DNA from: Bacillota bacterium
Lineage (GTDB): Bacteria > Bacillota > Clostridia > Christensenellales > SZUA-584
NCBI GenBank assembly: GCA_023436525.1
Contig: JAEZIW010000157.1
Coordinates: forward strand, 1 to 27,809
Direction of reading: 5' to 3'
DNA: 27,809 nt
Of this stretch, positions 14,666 through 22,749 are shown one piece after another (the first letter of the stretch is position 1; every line of letters begins with the position of its first letter). Under the pieces are notes generated by a model that worked only from the letters and a program-made list of their open reading frames with translations, did no database searches and was not told the DNA's origin. The position numbers and the translations under genes are program-made.

Positions 14666-14742
14666 GTGCCCGTAGCTCAGCCGGATAGAGTGTTTGACTA
14701 CGAATCAAAAGGTCGTGGGTTCGAATCCCCCCGGGCACGCCA
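14666..14742 (+). tRNA. tRNA-Arg, anticodon ACG
   Basis: A 77-nt cloverleaf. The acceptor stem is GTGCCCG (14666-14672) with CGGGCAC (14732-14738), followed by discriminator G and an encoded CCA (14740-14742). The anticodon stem TTTGA/TCAAA encloses the loop CTACGAA, so the anticodon at 14700-14702 is ACG, read as ICG after deamination and serving CGU, CGC and CGA. The T-arm holds GGTTCGAATCC. Its own promoter and terminator flank it. Confidence 0.95.
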
Positions 14743-14775
14743 AAAAGCACTCCTTGCGAGTGCTTTTTCTTTTTG
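14742..14775 (+). terminator. Terminator of the tRNA-Arg gene
   Basis: AAAAAGCACTC (14742-14752) and GAGTGCTTTTT (14759-14769), followed by CTTTTT, form a strong intrinsic terminator starting directly at the CCA end. Confidence 0.88.
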
Positions 14776-14847
14776 ATGTTTGTTCAGTGGGATTCGAAGG
14801 GATCCTATGAGCAGGCTCAGCCCGTATCGACTCACACCGTCAGACGA

Positions 14848-14891
14848 AATAGAAAAACCTCTGAAATGAGTTTCATCATTAACAGAGGTTT
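14848..14891 (-). terminator. Terminator of the cupin gene
   Basis: AAACCTCTG (14855-14863) and CAGAGGTTT (14883-14891) form a nine-pair stem. Read on the minus strand it is followed by TTCTATTTC, 16 bases past the cupin stop codon. Confidence 0.75.
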
Positions 14892-14907
14892 CCTTATCAA
14901 AAGTTAT

Positions 14908-15255
14908 TTAATCGAGTACAATCACCGCAAGCATTTTCAGTGTCGCGTCGTTCTCATTCGATACGGAATGAAAATCGCCTTTTCCGCATACATTGCAGTC
15001 GCCCGTTAAAAACGGCCTTAAAATGCCATTGTCGTTGATGATGCCTTCACCCTCTATAACATAGTAAATCTCCGTTTCGCTGTCGTGTGCGTGGCGTCCG
15101 ACGCTGCAACCCTTTTCCAGGCTCATAATTGAAAACAGTCTGCAATTCTTGGGTCTCATTTCGTCCGGTACAATTTGTAAAAAGTCCGTGGTGCCATAGC
15201 CGTCTTTCAAACGTACCCGTTGCTTCTTTTCCATATCTTTTGCTTTGATGATCAT
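14908..15255 (-). CDS. Cupin domain protein
   Basis: A 115-residue single-domain cupin. Motif 1 is GRHAHDSETEIYYVIEGEG, giving two His and one Glu metal ligands in the H-x-H-x4-E arrangement. Motif 2 is GDCNVCGKGDFHSVSNEN, with the later His ligand. These build a small metal-binding beta barrel used by isomerases, dioxygenases and sugar- or ligand-binding proteins. No catalytic fusion partner is present, so the reaction is unknown. AAGGAG seven bases before the ATG fixes the start, and a terminator follows. A TTTAAC-N4-GTTAAA dyad (15311-15326) about 60 bases upstream is a possible operator. It forms a single-gene unit. Confidence 0.9.
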   Translation of the reverse strand: MIIKAKDMEKKQRVRLKDGYGTTDFLQIVPDEMRPKNCRLFSIMSLEKGCSVGRHAHDSETEIYYVIEGEGIINDNGILRPFLTGDCNVCGKGDFHSVSNENDATLKMLAVIVLD

Positions 15256-15504
15256 GATCTGCTCCTTAAACGATTTGATTTAAAACTGCCGATACAGTTA
15301 ATCTTACTTTTTTAACTCCCGTTAAACCATTCATCCGATTCATTCATCCAAAGAGTATCACAATAATTCCGCAGCCGCTATAGAAAGTTAACATAATTGT
15401 TCACTAAAAACCAAAATAGATCATTTGTTCACTTCTCGTGAAATATATTAAGCATCATATTTCATAAAAGAAGAGCTCAACTTCATGGAATACTTGACAT
15501 AAAT
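15256..15504. other. AT-rich intergenic region without a gene
   Basis: I see no coding region between the cupin start and the PpnP terminator. The stretch holds the TTTAAC-TCCC-GTTAAA dyad (15311-15326), a likely regulatory site for the cupin gene, and otherwise AT-rich sequence with no clear hairpins. Confidence 0.5.
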
Positions 15505-15526
15505 AAAAAAGGCAGCCGAAGCTGCC
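15505..15526 (-). terminator. Terminator of ppnP
   Basis: On the minus strand GGCAGC-TTCG-GCTGCC (15526-15511) has a stable UUCG tetraloop and runs straight into six Ts (15510-15505), 30 bases after the stop codon. Confidence 0.9.
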
Positions 15527-15556
15527 CGATATCTGCGCTATACAAAATGCAACTCT

Positions 15557-15874
15557 TTATTCCTTTATATAAGAGCAGCAATAATCGCTCATTTCGTCCG
15601 CCGATACTTTAAAGCTGCTGTTCGCAGGCACTTCAAAGCTCTGCCCGGCCTCAAAAGACTGTACCGCGCTGCTCCCCGGCAGCTGCACATTCAGCTTACC
15701 GCCGAGAACCTCCATGATCTCCTTATCCGCTGTGCCGAATTCATAATCGCCCGGCATGATGATCCCCAGTGTCTTCTTCGTGCCGTCAGCAAACAGCACG
15801 GTGCGGCTGGTCACTTTGCCGTCGTAATATACATTTGCTTTTTTCACAACAGTGACATTCTCAAATCTATCCAA
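15557..15874 (-). CDS. ppnP: Pyrimidine/purine nucleoside phosphorylase PpnP-like
   Basis: A 105-residue small cupin of the PpnP (YaiE, DUF1255) family. The block GIIMPGDYEFGTADKEIMEV and GGKLNVQLPGS follow the E. coli protein's pattern almost residue for residue, and the end (FEVPANSSFKV and a Cys-containing YCCSYI) matches its C-terminus. The enzyme phosphorolyses several nucleosides to base plus ribose-1-phosphate in salvage. The start is TTG at 15874: AGGAGG lies eight bases upstream, and the nearby ATG at 15881 is out of frame and soon stops. The first 14 residues are a short extension relative to E. coli. It is a single gene with its own promoter and UUCG-loop terminator. Confidence 0.9.
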   Translation of the reverse strand: MDRFENVTVVKKANVYYDGKVTSRTVLFADGTKKTLGIIMPGDYEFGTADKEIMEVLGGKLNVQLPGSSAVQSFEAGQSFEVPANSSFKVSADEMSDYCCSYIKE

Positions 15875-15927
15875 GTTTCATTCCTCCTGTTTGTGGTTAA
15901 ATAATACATAAACGTTCGTTGAAACCT

Positions 15928-15956
15928 ACTATACCGCATGATCACATGAGCGTCAA
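15928..15956 (-). promoter_or_regulatory. Promoter of ppnP
   Basis: TTGACG (15956-15951), 17 bases and TATAGT (15933-15928) on the minus strand, about 55 bases before the TTG start. Confidence 0.7.
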
Positions 15957-16047
15957 TGAATATGGCCCGCTAACATAATCCTCTTTCGTTCTATATAAAT
16001 CTATCTCGTTTTTGATATGACGAAGAGAAATTAAGGGAGGTATTAGG

Positions 16048-16614
16048 ATGTCAGCTAACCAGAAAAAGATCACAGCGGAAGAGAGCGCAGCGCTCTTAGC
16101 CTCTTTGCGTGCTCGTTTCGAGAAAAACATGAGCCGCCACCATAGCCTTGAATGGGCAAGCATTGAGCAGCGGCTGATTGCCAAGCCGGAAAAGCTTTTG
16201 TCCTTGCGCGAGATGGAGCAAACCGGCGGTGAACCGGACGTGGCGGGCTATGACGAGAATGAAGACGTGTATATCTTTATGGATTGTTCGGCGGAGACCC
16301 CGTCGGGCCGCAGAAGCCTGTGCTACGATCAAGCGGCTTTGGAATCTAGAAAAGAGCACAGACCGGTTGGCAGCGCGATTGAAATGGCGGCGAATATGGG
16401 CATTGAGATGCTTAACGAAGAGCAGTACCGCGCATTGCAGACGCTGGGTGCATTCGATACAAAAACCTCAAGCTGGGTGGTCACCCCGCCGGACATCAGA
16501 AAGCTCGGCGGCGCACTGTTTTGTGACCGGCGCTATAATCATGTGTTTGTGTATCATAATGGCGCGGAGTCTTATTACGGTGTGAGAGGCTTTCGGGGGA
16601 TGCTGAAGGTGTAA
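16048..16614 (+). CDS. DUF4256 domain protein
   Basis: A 188-residue soluble protein that matches DUF4256 as I recall the family: EWASIEQRLIAKPEKLLSL near 33-52, MEQTGGEPDVAGYDENEDVYIFMDCSAE, then RRSLCYDQAALESRKEHRP and a C-terminal segment with RYNHVFVYHNGAESYYGVRGFRG. No catalytic motif or membrane segment is visible, and the family has no known function to my knowledge. GGGAGG lies 10 bases before the ATG. It is a single gene, divergent from ppnP, with only repeat-rich DNA downstream and no clear terminator until the hairpin near 16806. Confidence 0.85.
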   Translation: MSANQKKITAEESAALLASLRARFEKNMSRHHSLEWASIEQRLIAKPEKLLSLREMEQTGGEPDVAGYDENEDVYIFMDCSAETPSGRRSLCYDQAALESRKEHRPVGSAIEMAANMGIEMLNEEQYRALQTLGAFDTKTSSWVVTPPDIRKLGGALFCDRRYNHVFVYHNGAESYYGVRGFRGMLKV

Positions 16615-17131
16615 CAGGATGTTGTCATCTGCTAGAGCAAGTCAACTTGTCGCCTCATAGTGCAACTTATAACGTGCTATCAATATATCGCCAACAAGCG
16701 AGATTGCTTCGCGCCACCTTCTCCTCAAAGGAGAAGGCTCAGACTGCTGACAAAGTTTCAATTGTCATTCCGATTGTGCGTAAGCGATTGACTACGTAGT
16801 GGATCAAAATCCCATGTTTAAAGCGTTTTACCATGGGATTTTTCGACTCGCTGTCGCTCACTCAAAATGACACGCAGACGCTTTGTCGGCAGCCTGGTGT
16901 CGAAATGACTATTGTCAAACCATCGCCGACAAGCGAATGATGAGCTGCTCGTTACGTCGGCTCTTTTTGACACCTCATCCGGCGCTGCGCGCCACCTTCT
17001 CCTCGGAGAAGAAGGCTTTATCAATATTTATTCGATACGTGATCAGTGTTTTGTATACGAGTTTTTTTGGTTCTTCTCTGCCGAGTCTATTAAAAAAGGG
17101 CGACATCACATCACCCTTCTTCATCAATTCA
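16615..17131. repeat. Gene-free spacer built from dispersed palindromic repeats
   Basis: No credible gene is present. The 17-base string CGCGCCACCTTCTCCTC occurs twice (16710-16726, 16988-17004). Each copy runs into its own hairpin: CCTTCTCCT-CAA-AGGAGAAGG (16717-16737) and CTTCTCC-TC-GGAGAAG (16996-17011). Between them AAAATCCCATG (16806-16816) and CATGGGATTTT (16832-16842) form an 11-pair hairpin followed by TTTTTCG. The style resembles REP-like intergenic repeats scattered through Clostridia genomes. Confidence 0.6.
16806..16845 (+). terminator. Terminator-like hairpin downstream of the DUF4256 gene
   Basis: An eleven-pair stem AAAATCCCATG / CATGGGATTTT ends in five Ts on the plus strand. 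It lies nearly 200 bases past the DUF4256 stop and inside repeat DNA, so it may be part of a repeat rather than a dedicated terminator. Confidence 0.4.
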
Positions 17132-18550
17132 TCAGTCTCTGCGCCCCATCCGCGTGGAGGAGTCTTTGCGTGCATAGCTGCGCCGTTTGCGCTTCTTGCG
17201 CTGATTGTATGCGCGGGTCAGCCCGACCACAAAAACGAGCACCGCTACCAAAGCCACACCGCCCACCACATACCAAATCCACGATCCTATTCCGGCACCG
17301 GCAGCTTGCGGCAGATTCGACCCTGTGGCCTCCGGCGTCACCTGTCCGGGCTCAATTTCCAGTGCAGCCGCATTAACGGCTCTCGACGCCGTCAGCTGTG
17401 CTTCGGCCACCGTTTCACCTGCGGCGTTCACATATTTCACCGTGCCTACGCTGTCCCCCGTCTTCACGGGCGCTTGCAGTGTGTCGCCGCTGGCGAGTGT
17501 GATCTGCGCGGTCAGCCCGCCGGCTGCTTTAATCGCCTGTGCCTGCGCTTTATCCATCGTCACAAACCCGGGGCCTGAATAGGCCGCCGTCAATGCCAGC
17601 TCACCACCCTCGGCATCATCCGCCGAAGCACCCGCCACAGCGGTGCTCACAGGCACGCCGTTAATCAGTGTCTGTATATCAACCGTTTCATAGTTATTGA
17701 AGCCGTACTCAAAAAGGCTTTTTGCCAGCGGCCAGCGAACTGACCCGTCGGGCGTCTCATCGCCGAAAATCAGGCAGAGCAGCTTCATGCCGTCTTTCTC
17801 CGCCGAACTGACCACACAGCGGAACGCCTTGGGTGTCGCGCCGGTTTTTATGCCTGTCGCGTACTCGTAGTAATAGTTGGTATCACCCTCGGGTACATTG
17901 CTGATAAGCAGCTTGTTGGTGTTGTTTTTGCCTTCCTCCGTCAAGTTCTGCATCGACGGGAAGTCATACGATGCCGACCCGACTATCTGCATGAACTGCT
18001 CGTTTTTCATCGCATACAGCGACAGCGTTGCCATATCGCGCGCGGTCACATAATGGCCCTCGGTATCCACGCCGTGCGGTGTGATAAAATGAGACGCTGC
18101 CATACCGAGTTCCTGCGCTTTTTGGTTCATCATTTCCGCAAAGCCTTCCAAAGAGCCCCCGATATGAACCGCAATGGCCGCCGCCGCATCGTTGCCGGAA
18201 ATCAGCATCATGCCATAAATGAGTTCTCTCAAGGTGAGCTTCTGGCCATTTTTCAGGCCCATCAGCGAATAACCCGAGCCGGTCCAGTCGCCATCCTTGC
18301 CAACCGTCACCATATCGTCGAGATTCCCTTTTTCGAGCGCCACAATACACGTTAATATTTTCGTGGTGCTGGCCGGGTAGATCTGCTCGTCCGCATTCTT
18401 TTCATAGAGCACCTGCCCTGTCGTCGCGTCCAGCAGCATCACGGCATGAGGTTTCACCTCGTCTGCATACGGCTCTGCGGCAAAAACGCTGCCTGCCCCC
18501 ATCGAAAAAACAAGACATATCACCAAACAGAATACTATTGCCTTTTTCAA
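17132..18550 (-). CDS. D-alanyl-D-alanine carboxypeptidase (DacA/DacF type, PBP5-like)
   Basis: A 472-residue serine peptidase of family S11. A signal peptide (1-24, cut near SVFA|AEP) leads into the penicillin-binding domain, with the SxxK nucleophile STTK at 61-64, SGN at 118-120 and KTG at 235-237. It removes the last D-Ala from peptidoglycan stem peptides. After the PBP5-type C-terminal beta domain there is a true membrane helix (about 421-445) with a very basic cytoplasmic tail (RKKRKRRSYARK), instead of the usual amphipathic anchor. The start is TTG at 18550, with AAGGAG nine bases upstream. It has its own promoter divergent from the HAD-HprK operon, and only repeat DNA downstream. Confidence 0.95.
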   Translation of the reverse strand: MKKAIVFCLVICLVFSMGAGSVFAAEPYADEVKPHAVMLLDATTGQVLYEKNADEQIYPASTTKILTCIVALEKGNLDDMVTVGKDGDWTGSGYSLMGLKNGQKLTLRELIYGMMLISGNDAAAAIAVHIGGSLEGFAEMMNQKAQELGMAASHFITPHGVDTEGHYVTARDMATLSLYAMKNEQFMQIVGSASYDFPSMQNLTEEGKNNTNKLLISNVPEGDTNYYYEYATGIKTGATPKAFRCVVSSAEKDGMKLLCLIFGDETPDGSVRWPLAKSLFEYGFNNYETVDIQTLINGVPVSTAVAGASADDAEGGELALTAAYSGPGFVTMDKAQAQAIKAAGGLTAQITLASGDTLQAPVKTGDSVGTVKYVNAAGETVAEAQLTASRAVNAAALEIEPGQVTPEATGSNLPQAAGAGIGSWIWYVVGGVALVAVLVFVVGLTRAYNQRKKRKRRSYARKDSSTRMGRRD

Positions 18551-18607
18551 ATCGCTCGACTCCTTTTATGATCACTGCACCGCTTTATTTCCGGTGTTTT
18601 TTAGAAT

Positions 18608-18636
18608 AGTATAACAGATTGCGCCCGATTTGTGAA
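18608..18636 (-). promoter_or_regulatory. Promoter of the carboxypeptidase gene
   Basis: TTCACA (18636-18631), 17 bases and TATACT (18613-18608) on the minus strand, each one or two mismatches from consensus. Confidence 0.65.
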
Positions 18637-18697
18637 GAAAAACGGTAAAGTCTTCCGTCTGAGGCTGCTGCAAAGGCCGTTGCCGAAATATTCGAGG

Positions 18698-18726
18698 TTT
18701 TCAAAACACATGTCACCATGTATAAT
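18698..18726 (+). promoter_or_regulatory. Promoter of the HAD-hprK-glucokinase operon
   Basis: TTTTCA (18698-18703), 17 bases and a perfect TATAAT (18721-18726), about 45 bases before the HAD start codon. No cre-like site is obvious. Confidence 0.6.
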
Positions 18727-18773
18727 GAATACAGTAAATTTTAAGTACATCTTGGCTATGCATCGGAGGAAAA

Positions 18774-19574
18774 ATGGCATATAAACTAATCGCAATCGAC
18801 CTTGACGACACACTGCTGAACAACTCGCTTGAGATAACGCCGCGCGTTAAAAACGCCGTTATCAAAGCCGCGGAATCGGGTATATATATCGTGCTATGTA
18901 CGGGCAGAATATTAAAAGGCTCACGCCGTTTTCACGAAGCCCTCGGGCTTAAAACCGCGATGATTACCACAGGCGGCGCGGAAATATACGATGAAAACGG
19001 ATCTTGCATATTCAGGCGCACCGTAGAGCCTGCCATTGCAAAAGATGTGCTGGCCTTTGCGATGGAACAAGGCGTGCATTTTCAGGTCTATATCGACGGC
19101 GACCTTGTCTATCGCGAAGAAAACAAATACATTGGCGGCTATGAAAAGGCCAACGCCATTAAGGGCGTGGTCATGCCGAATTTGCTCGAACTGGATGAGG
19201 TACATACACCCAAGCTGCTGCTGATCTCCGACCCGGAACGCATGGATGATCTGCAGGAGACAGCAAAAAAGAGGTTTCCGATGCTCAACGTCACCCGCTC
19301 CAAGCCGATCTACCTCGAATTCTCCAGCCCCGGCATCAGCAAGGGCGATGCACTTATGTTTGTAGCGGATTATTACGATGTAAAAAGAGAGGAAATCATC
19401 GCCATCGGCGATGCCGAGATTGATGTTCCAATGATTAAGGCTGCCGGGCTCGGCGTTGCAATGGCCAACGCCACCCCCATCACCAAACAAGCCGCCGACT
19501 ACATCTGCCCATCAAACGATGAAGACGGTGTGGCCCATGTGATAGAAAAATTTGTTCCGGAGGCATTTGAATGA
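18774..19574 (+). CDS. Cof-type HAD-IIB hydrolase (sugar phosphatase-like)
   Basis: A 266-residue HAD phosphatase with a type IIB cap. Motif I is IDLDDT (nucleophile D9, acid-base D11), motif II is VLCTGR, and motif III Lys is near ISKGDAL. Motif IV is unusual: GDAEID instead of the common GDxxND, keeping both Asp residues. The middle third is the alpha/beta cap that selects substrate. Cof proteins dephosphorylate sugar phosphates, FMN or similar metabolites. GGAGG precedes the ATG, and the stop overlaps the hprK start as ATGA. Placement ahead of HPr kinase and glucokinase favours a sugar-phosphate substrate, but that is inference. Confidence 0.93.
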   Translation: MAYKLIAIDLDDTLLNNSLEITPRVKNAVIKAAESGIYIVLCTGRILKGSRRFHEALGLKTAMITTGGAEIYDENGSCIFRRTVEPAIAKDVLAFAMEQGVHFQVYIDGDLVYREENKYIGGYEKANAIKGVVMPNLLELDEVHTPKLLLISDPERMDDLQETAKKRFPMLNVTRSKPIYLEFSSPGISKGDALMFVADYYDVKREEIIAIGDAEIDVPMIKAAGLGVAMANATPITKQAADYICPSNDEDGVAHVIEKFVPEAFE

Positions 19575-20518
19575 AAACCAAGCTCAAAATTGATGATCTC
19601 GCCCGCGATTTAAATCTGAACATCATCTTCAGAGGCGATGTCGACACCATTGATATCAACACCTCGGACTTAAACAGGCCGGGCCTGCAGATGGCCGGTT
19701 TTTTTGAATATTTTGCTGTGAACCGTATACAGCTTTTCGGTATGGTTGAGATGACATATTTGCAAAACCTCGATCCCGAATTGAAACGTGACCGCCTCGA
19801 CAAGTATTTCGCGAGCCAGATGCCATGCGTGCTGATTGGGCGCAATTTAACGCCACCGCCCGAAATGATTGAAGCAGCGAAAACATACAACACACCGATA
19901 CTGATGTCTGGCCTCACCACCACCAAGCTCAGCCACAAGACGACCGTTTACCTTGACAAGGTGCTGGCACCGAGCATATCGCGTCACGCAGGCCTGATGG
20001 ACATTTACGGCGTGGGTATACTGCTTATGGGCGATTCGGGCGTGGGCAAAAGCGAAACGGCGCTCGAGCTCGTTAAGCGCGGGCACAGGCTTGTTGCGGA
20101 CGATGTGGTGGAAATCGTCAAGTTGTCCGACAATCAGCTCATCGGTCAGTCTCCCGAGGTCATCCGCCATATGATGGAGATCAGAGGCCTTGGTATCATC
20201 GATGTGCGTACGCTGTACGGTATTGGCGCGGTGCTTGTGGAAAAATCCATCGAACTGGCCGTGAACTTAGAGCCGGGTGACCCGATGAACATCGACCGCC
20301 TCGGGCTCACTTCCGAATACATCACATTACTCGGCGTTAAAATACCGATCATCACAATACCTGTGCGGCCCGGCCGCAACCTCGCCATCATCATCGAGGT
20401 GGCTGCCATGAACTACCGCCTCAAATGCATGGGACAGGTGACCGCAGAACAGCTGGACAGCAAGCTCTTAAGCATCATCGCACCCGACAGCATGAAAGGC
20501 TCCTGCCCCACACCGTAA
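19571..20518 (+). CDS. hprK: HPr kinase/phosphorylase
   Basis: A 315-residue HprK. The N-terminal domain (about 1-130) precedes the catalytic domain with HAGLMDIYG (H139), the P-loop GDSGVGKS (154-161) and RGHRLVADD, and the conserved EIRGLGIIDV segment of the HprK family follows. It phosphorylates HPr on Ser46 at high fructose bisphosphate and ATP, and reverses this with phosphate, thereby controlling CcpA-dependent catabolite repression. Length and motifs are complete. The ATG lies inside the HAD stop overlap with CGGAGG seven bases before it, so both are coupled. In many Firmicutes hprK is followed by lgt; here a ROK glucokinase follows instead, making a compact sugar-control operon. Confidence 0.97.
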   Translation: MKTKLKIDDLARDLNLNIIFRGDVDTIDINTSDLNRPGLQMAGFFEYFAVNRIQLFGMVEMTYLQNLDPELKRDRLDKYFASQMPCVLIGRNLTPPPEMIEAAKTYNTPILMSGLTTTKLSHKTTVYLDKVLAPSISRHAGLMDIYGVGILLMGDSGVGKSETALELVKRGHRLVADDVVEIVKLSDNQLIGQSPEVIRHMMEIRGLGIIDVRTLYGIGAVLVEKSIELAVNLEPGDPMNIDRLGLTSEYITLLGVKIPIITIPVRPGRNLAIIIEVAAMNYRLKCMGQVTAEQLDSKLLSIIAPDSMKGSCPTP

Positions 20519-20555
20519 AAAAATGACCGATTTAATAAACTATTAAAAGGAGTCA

Positions 20556-21497
20556 ATGATGTTTCTGGCAGGAATCGATCTCGGAGGCACGGGTATAAAA
20601 GCGGGCCTCGTGGATGAAAACCTTAACCTCGTGTGTAAAACAAGCCTGCCCACCGGCGTGGAGCGCGGCTATGTGCAGGTGATCAGCGACATGGCCGGCG
20701 CGATTATCAGCCTTGCCGGGAAAAACGGCATATCTGTTGGCCAAATCGCCAGCATCGGCATCGGCATTCCGGGGTTTGCGCGCAAAGGCATTGCCACCGC
20801 CGTTAACCTCTATTGGATTGATGTGCCTCTCGAATCTGAAATGAAAAAGCATTTGAACGTGCCCGTGTTCGCGGATAACGACGCGACGGTGGCCGCTGTT
20901 TATGAATATCACCTCGGCGCACTGAAGGGCAGCGATGTGGGCGTGCTGCTAACGCTCGGCACCGGGCTTGGCAGCGGCATCATTATTAACGGCAAGCCGT
21001 TCAGCGGCGCGCACGGCATGGGCGGTGAGCTGGGTCATATCGAGATCGTGCCGGACGGTATCCCATGTACCTGCGGCAACAAAGGGTGTCTCGAAACGTA
21101 CACCACCGCAACGGCACTGATTCGTCAGGGACGGCGCTGCGTGGTGGAACGCCCCGAGAGCCGTCTGCACCACCTCACCGAAGGCGATTTGAGCAAGGTG
21201 ACCGCCAAGCTCGTGCTCGACTGTGCCAAAGAGGGCGACCATATCGCGCTCGCGATTGTGGACGAATACGTCAAGCACCTCGCGATGGGCATCGGCACCA
21301 TTGAGAATATACTCGACCCGGACATCATCGCTCTGGGCGGCGGCGTATCGGGCGCGGGCGATTTTCTGCTCCAGCGCGTAATTAAGGCCAGCGCGCACAA
21401 AGGCGTTTTCGCCGGCCAGAAATACGCGGAAATCAAGCTCGCTGTTTCAGGCAACGATGCCGGAATCATCGGCGCGGCGATGCTCGGCAGGCATTAA
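20556..21497 (+). CDS. ROK family glucokinase
   Basis: A 313-residue ROK kinase. The phosphate loop is GIDLGGTGIKAG (6-17), the catalytic Asp is D109 in FADNDATVAA, and LLTLGTGLGSGI is the second ATP loop. The GGELGH (H161) and CTCGNKGCLE (C171, C173, C178) residues form the ROK zinc site that is diagnostic of glucokinases and sugar-responsive repressors. There is no N-terminal helix-turn-helix, so it is an enzyme: ATP + glucose to glucose-6-phosphate, or a close hexose. Two ATGs are in tandem; the second (20559) sits six bases from AAGGAG and fits better than the first at three. It follows hprK by 37 bases in the same transcript. Confidence 0.94.
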   Translation: MMFLAGIDLGGTGIKAGLVDENLNLVCKTSLPTGVERGYVQVISDMAGAIISLAGKNGISVGQIASIGIGIPGFARKGIATAVNLYWIDVPLESEMKKHLNVPVFADNDATVAAVYEYHLGALKGSDVGVLLTLGTGLGSGIIINGKPFSGAHGMGGELGHIEIVPDGIPCTCGNKGCLETYTTATALIRQGRRCVVERPESRLHHLTEGDLSKVTAKLVLDCAKEGDHIALAIVDEYVKHLAMGIGTIENILDPDIIALGGGVSGAGDFLLQRVIKASAHKGVFAGQKYAEIKLAVSGNDAGIIGAAMLGRH

Positions 21498-21537
21498 TAA
21501 GACAGAACAAAAGTATAAATAAGCAAGAGGTGTCTAC

Positions 21538-22632
21538 ATGAAGCCTGTTGCTTATTTTTTATGTGCTTTGGCGCTGCTGCTGATTTGTCTCTCGCCGTGG
21601 CTGATACTTTCATACTATGAGAAGCTGCCCCCGAAGCCTTATTTTCAGGGCATATTGTCGCTCTGGCATATTTCCGGCTGGCGTACCGGCGGGTCGTCTT
21701 GTGCGGCCTTTTTGCAAAAGCGCATCACCCAGTTTGAAGCTCAAAATCCGCACGTGTTTATCGAGCTGCGCACGCTGACTGCCGAGCAGGCCGAGCAGGC
21801 GCTGAAAAACGGCGACTCTTGCGATATTGTGTCGTATCCTTACGGTGTCTCCTTGCCGTTTGACCTTGCCGCACTGCCGCCGCAGCAAACCATATTCAGC
21901 GGGCTGCCAGACACCGCCTATCCTTATATATGCGGCGGCTACTGCATGTTGATCAACACCGACAAGCTAACGGAAAGCGGCATTGATGTTCCCTCGGGCC
22001 GAGGGATACGGCCGGAAGATTTGCTGAACGCCGCCAAGACGGGCGTTTGCTTTGATTGCGAAGAGGGCTGTACGGCTTTGCCCGCGCTTGCGCTGCATGC
22101 TTACCCGGAGGGCGAAAAGCCGAACGTCTCCACATGGGGTGAACCCGCGCCTCCAGACGCGGCGCTGAGCCTAGAGGCCGATTGGCAGGGCGGGTTTGAA
22201 GCCTTCTGCTCAGGCGAAAAAGGCGTGCTGATTGCGTCGCATCGGCAGCTGTTTGAAGCGAGCGAATCGTTCACACAGGGCGATGTGCCGCCCTTCATTT
22301 CATATGCCATCGGCCCATATACCGATATGGTGCAGATGGTCGGCATCACGCAAAATGAGGACGCGCTGCGTCAGGAAACGGCTGAAAGCTTTGTGACGAC
22401 GCTTTTAAGCGAAAACGCTCAGAAGAAGCTCGAGCCGCTCGGCGTGCTGCCCGTCATTGCCGGTTTGGAGGTGTATCAGCAGAACGATATTTTAAACGCG
22501 ATGTATGAGCAGCTCTGTGCGGGTGCGGCGCTCCCCCGCCCCGGCAGCAAGCAAACGCTGGATGAGCTCGCCAAAGCTGCGTTCTCGGGCGACGAGAGCG
22601 CGCTTAAGCACTTGCGTAGCATCTTAGAATAA
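21538..22632 (+). CDS. Membrane-anchored extracellular solute-binding-like protein
   Basis: A 364-residue protein with one N-terminal hydrophobic segment (about 5-27) that lacks a convincing lipobox, so it is probably a signal anchor. The rest resembles family 1 solute-binding proteins: an early ILSLWHISGW strand, GSSCAAFLQKRITQFEAQNPHVFIEL, the CDIVSYPYG loop, a YPYICGGYCMLINTDKL lobe-crossing segment, and a late SFVTTLLSENAQKKLEPLGVLPV. No permease or ATPase gene is adjacent. Being last in the HAD-hprK-glucokinase operon, it may monitor an extracellular sugar instead of delivering it. AGAGGTG lies six bases before the ATG. It is cysteine-rich for an exported protein. A bidirectional terminator follows. 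Confidence 0.78.
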   Translation: MKPVAYFLCALALLLICLSPWLILSYYEKLPPKPYFQGILSLWHISGWRTGGSSCAAFLQKRITQFEAQNPHVFIELRTLTAEQAEQALKNGDSCDIVSYPYGVSLPFDLAALPPQQTIFSGLPDTAYPYICGGYCMLINTDKLTESGIDVPSGRGIRPEDLLNAAKTGVCFDCEEGCTALPALALHAYPEGEKPNVSTWGEPAPPDAALSLEADWQGGFEAFCSGEKGVLIASHRQLFEASESFTQGDVPPFISYAIGPYTDMVQMVGITQNEDALRQETAESFVTTLLSENAQKKLEPLGVLPVIAGLEVYQQNDILNAMYEQLCAGAALPRPGSKQTLDELAKAAFSGDESALKHLRSILE

Positions 22633-22640
22633 CCGACCGC

Positions 22641-22690
22641 AAAAAAGACATAAGCCGCATATCATATGACATGCGGCTTTTGCTTTGGGA
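22641..22690. terminator. Bidirectional terminator between the sugar operon and wall hydrolase 1
   Basis: AAGCCGCAT (22652-22660) and ATGCGGCTT (22671-22679) form a nine-pair stem. Plus-strand reading continues TTGCTTT; minus-strand reading continues ATGTCTTTTTT. Confidence 0.8.
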
Positions 22691-22749
22691 TGCCCGGGCA
22701 ACGCTGTCCCGGGTTGAACTTCAAATATCATGCATCTTTGGTTCCTGTG

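Noticed and set aside
14788..14806. GTGGGATTCGAAGGGATCC just after tRNA-Arg, as a possible attachment-site remnant
   Set aside because: It resembles a tRNA T-arm only loosely, and no integrase or element follows; the next gene is an ordinary cupin.
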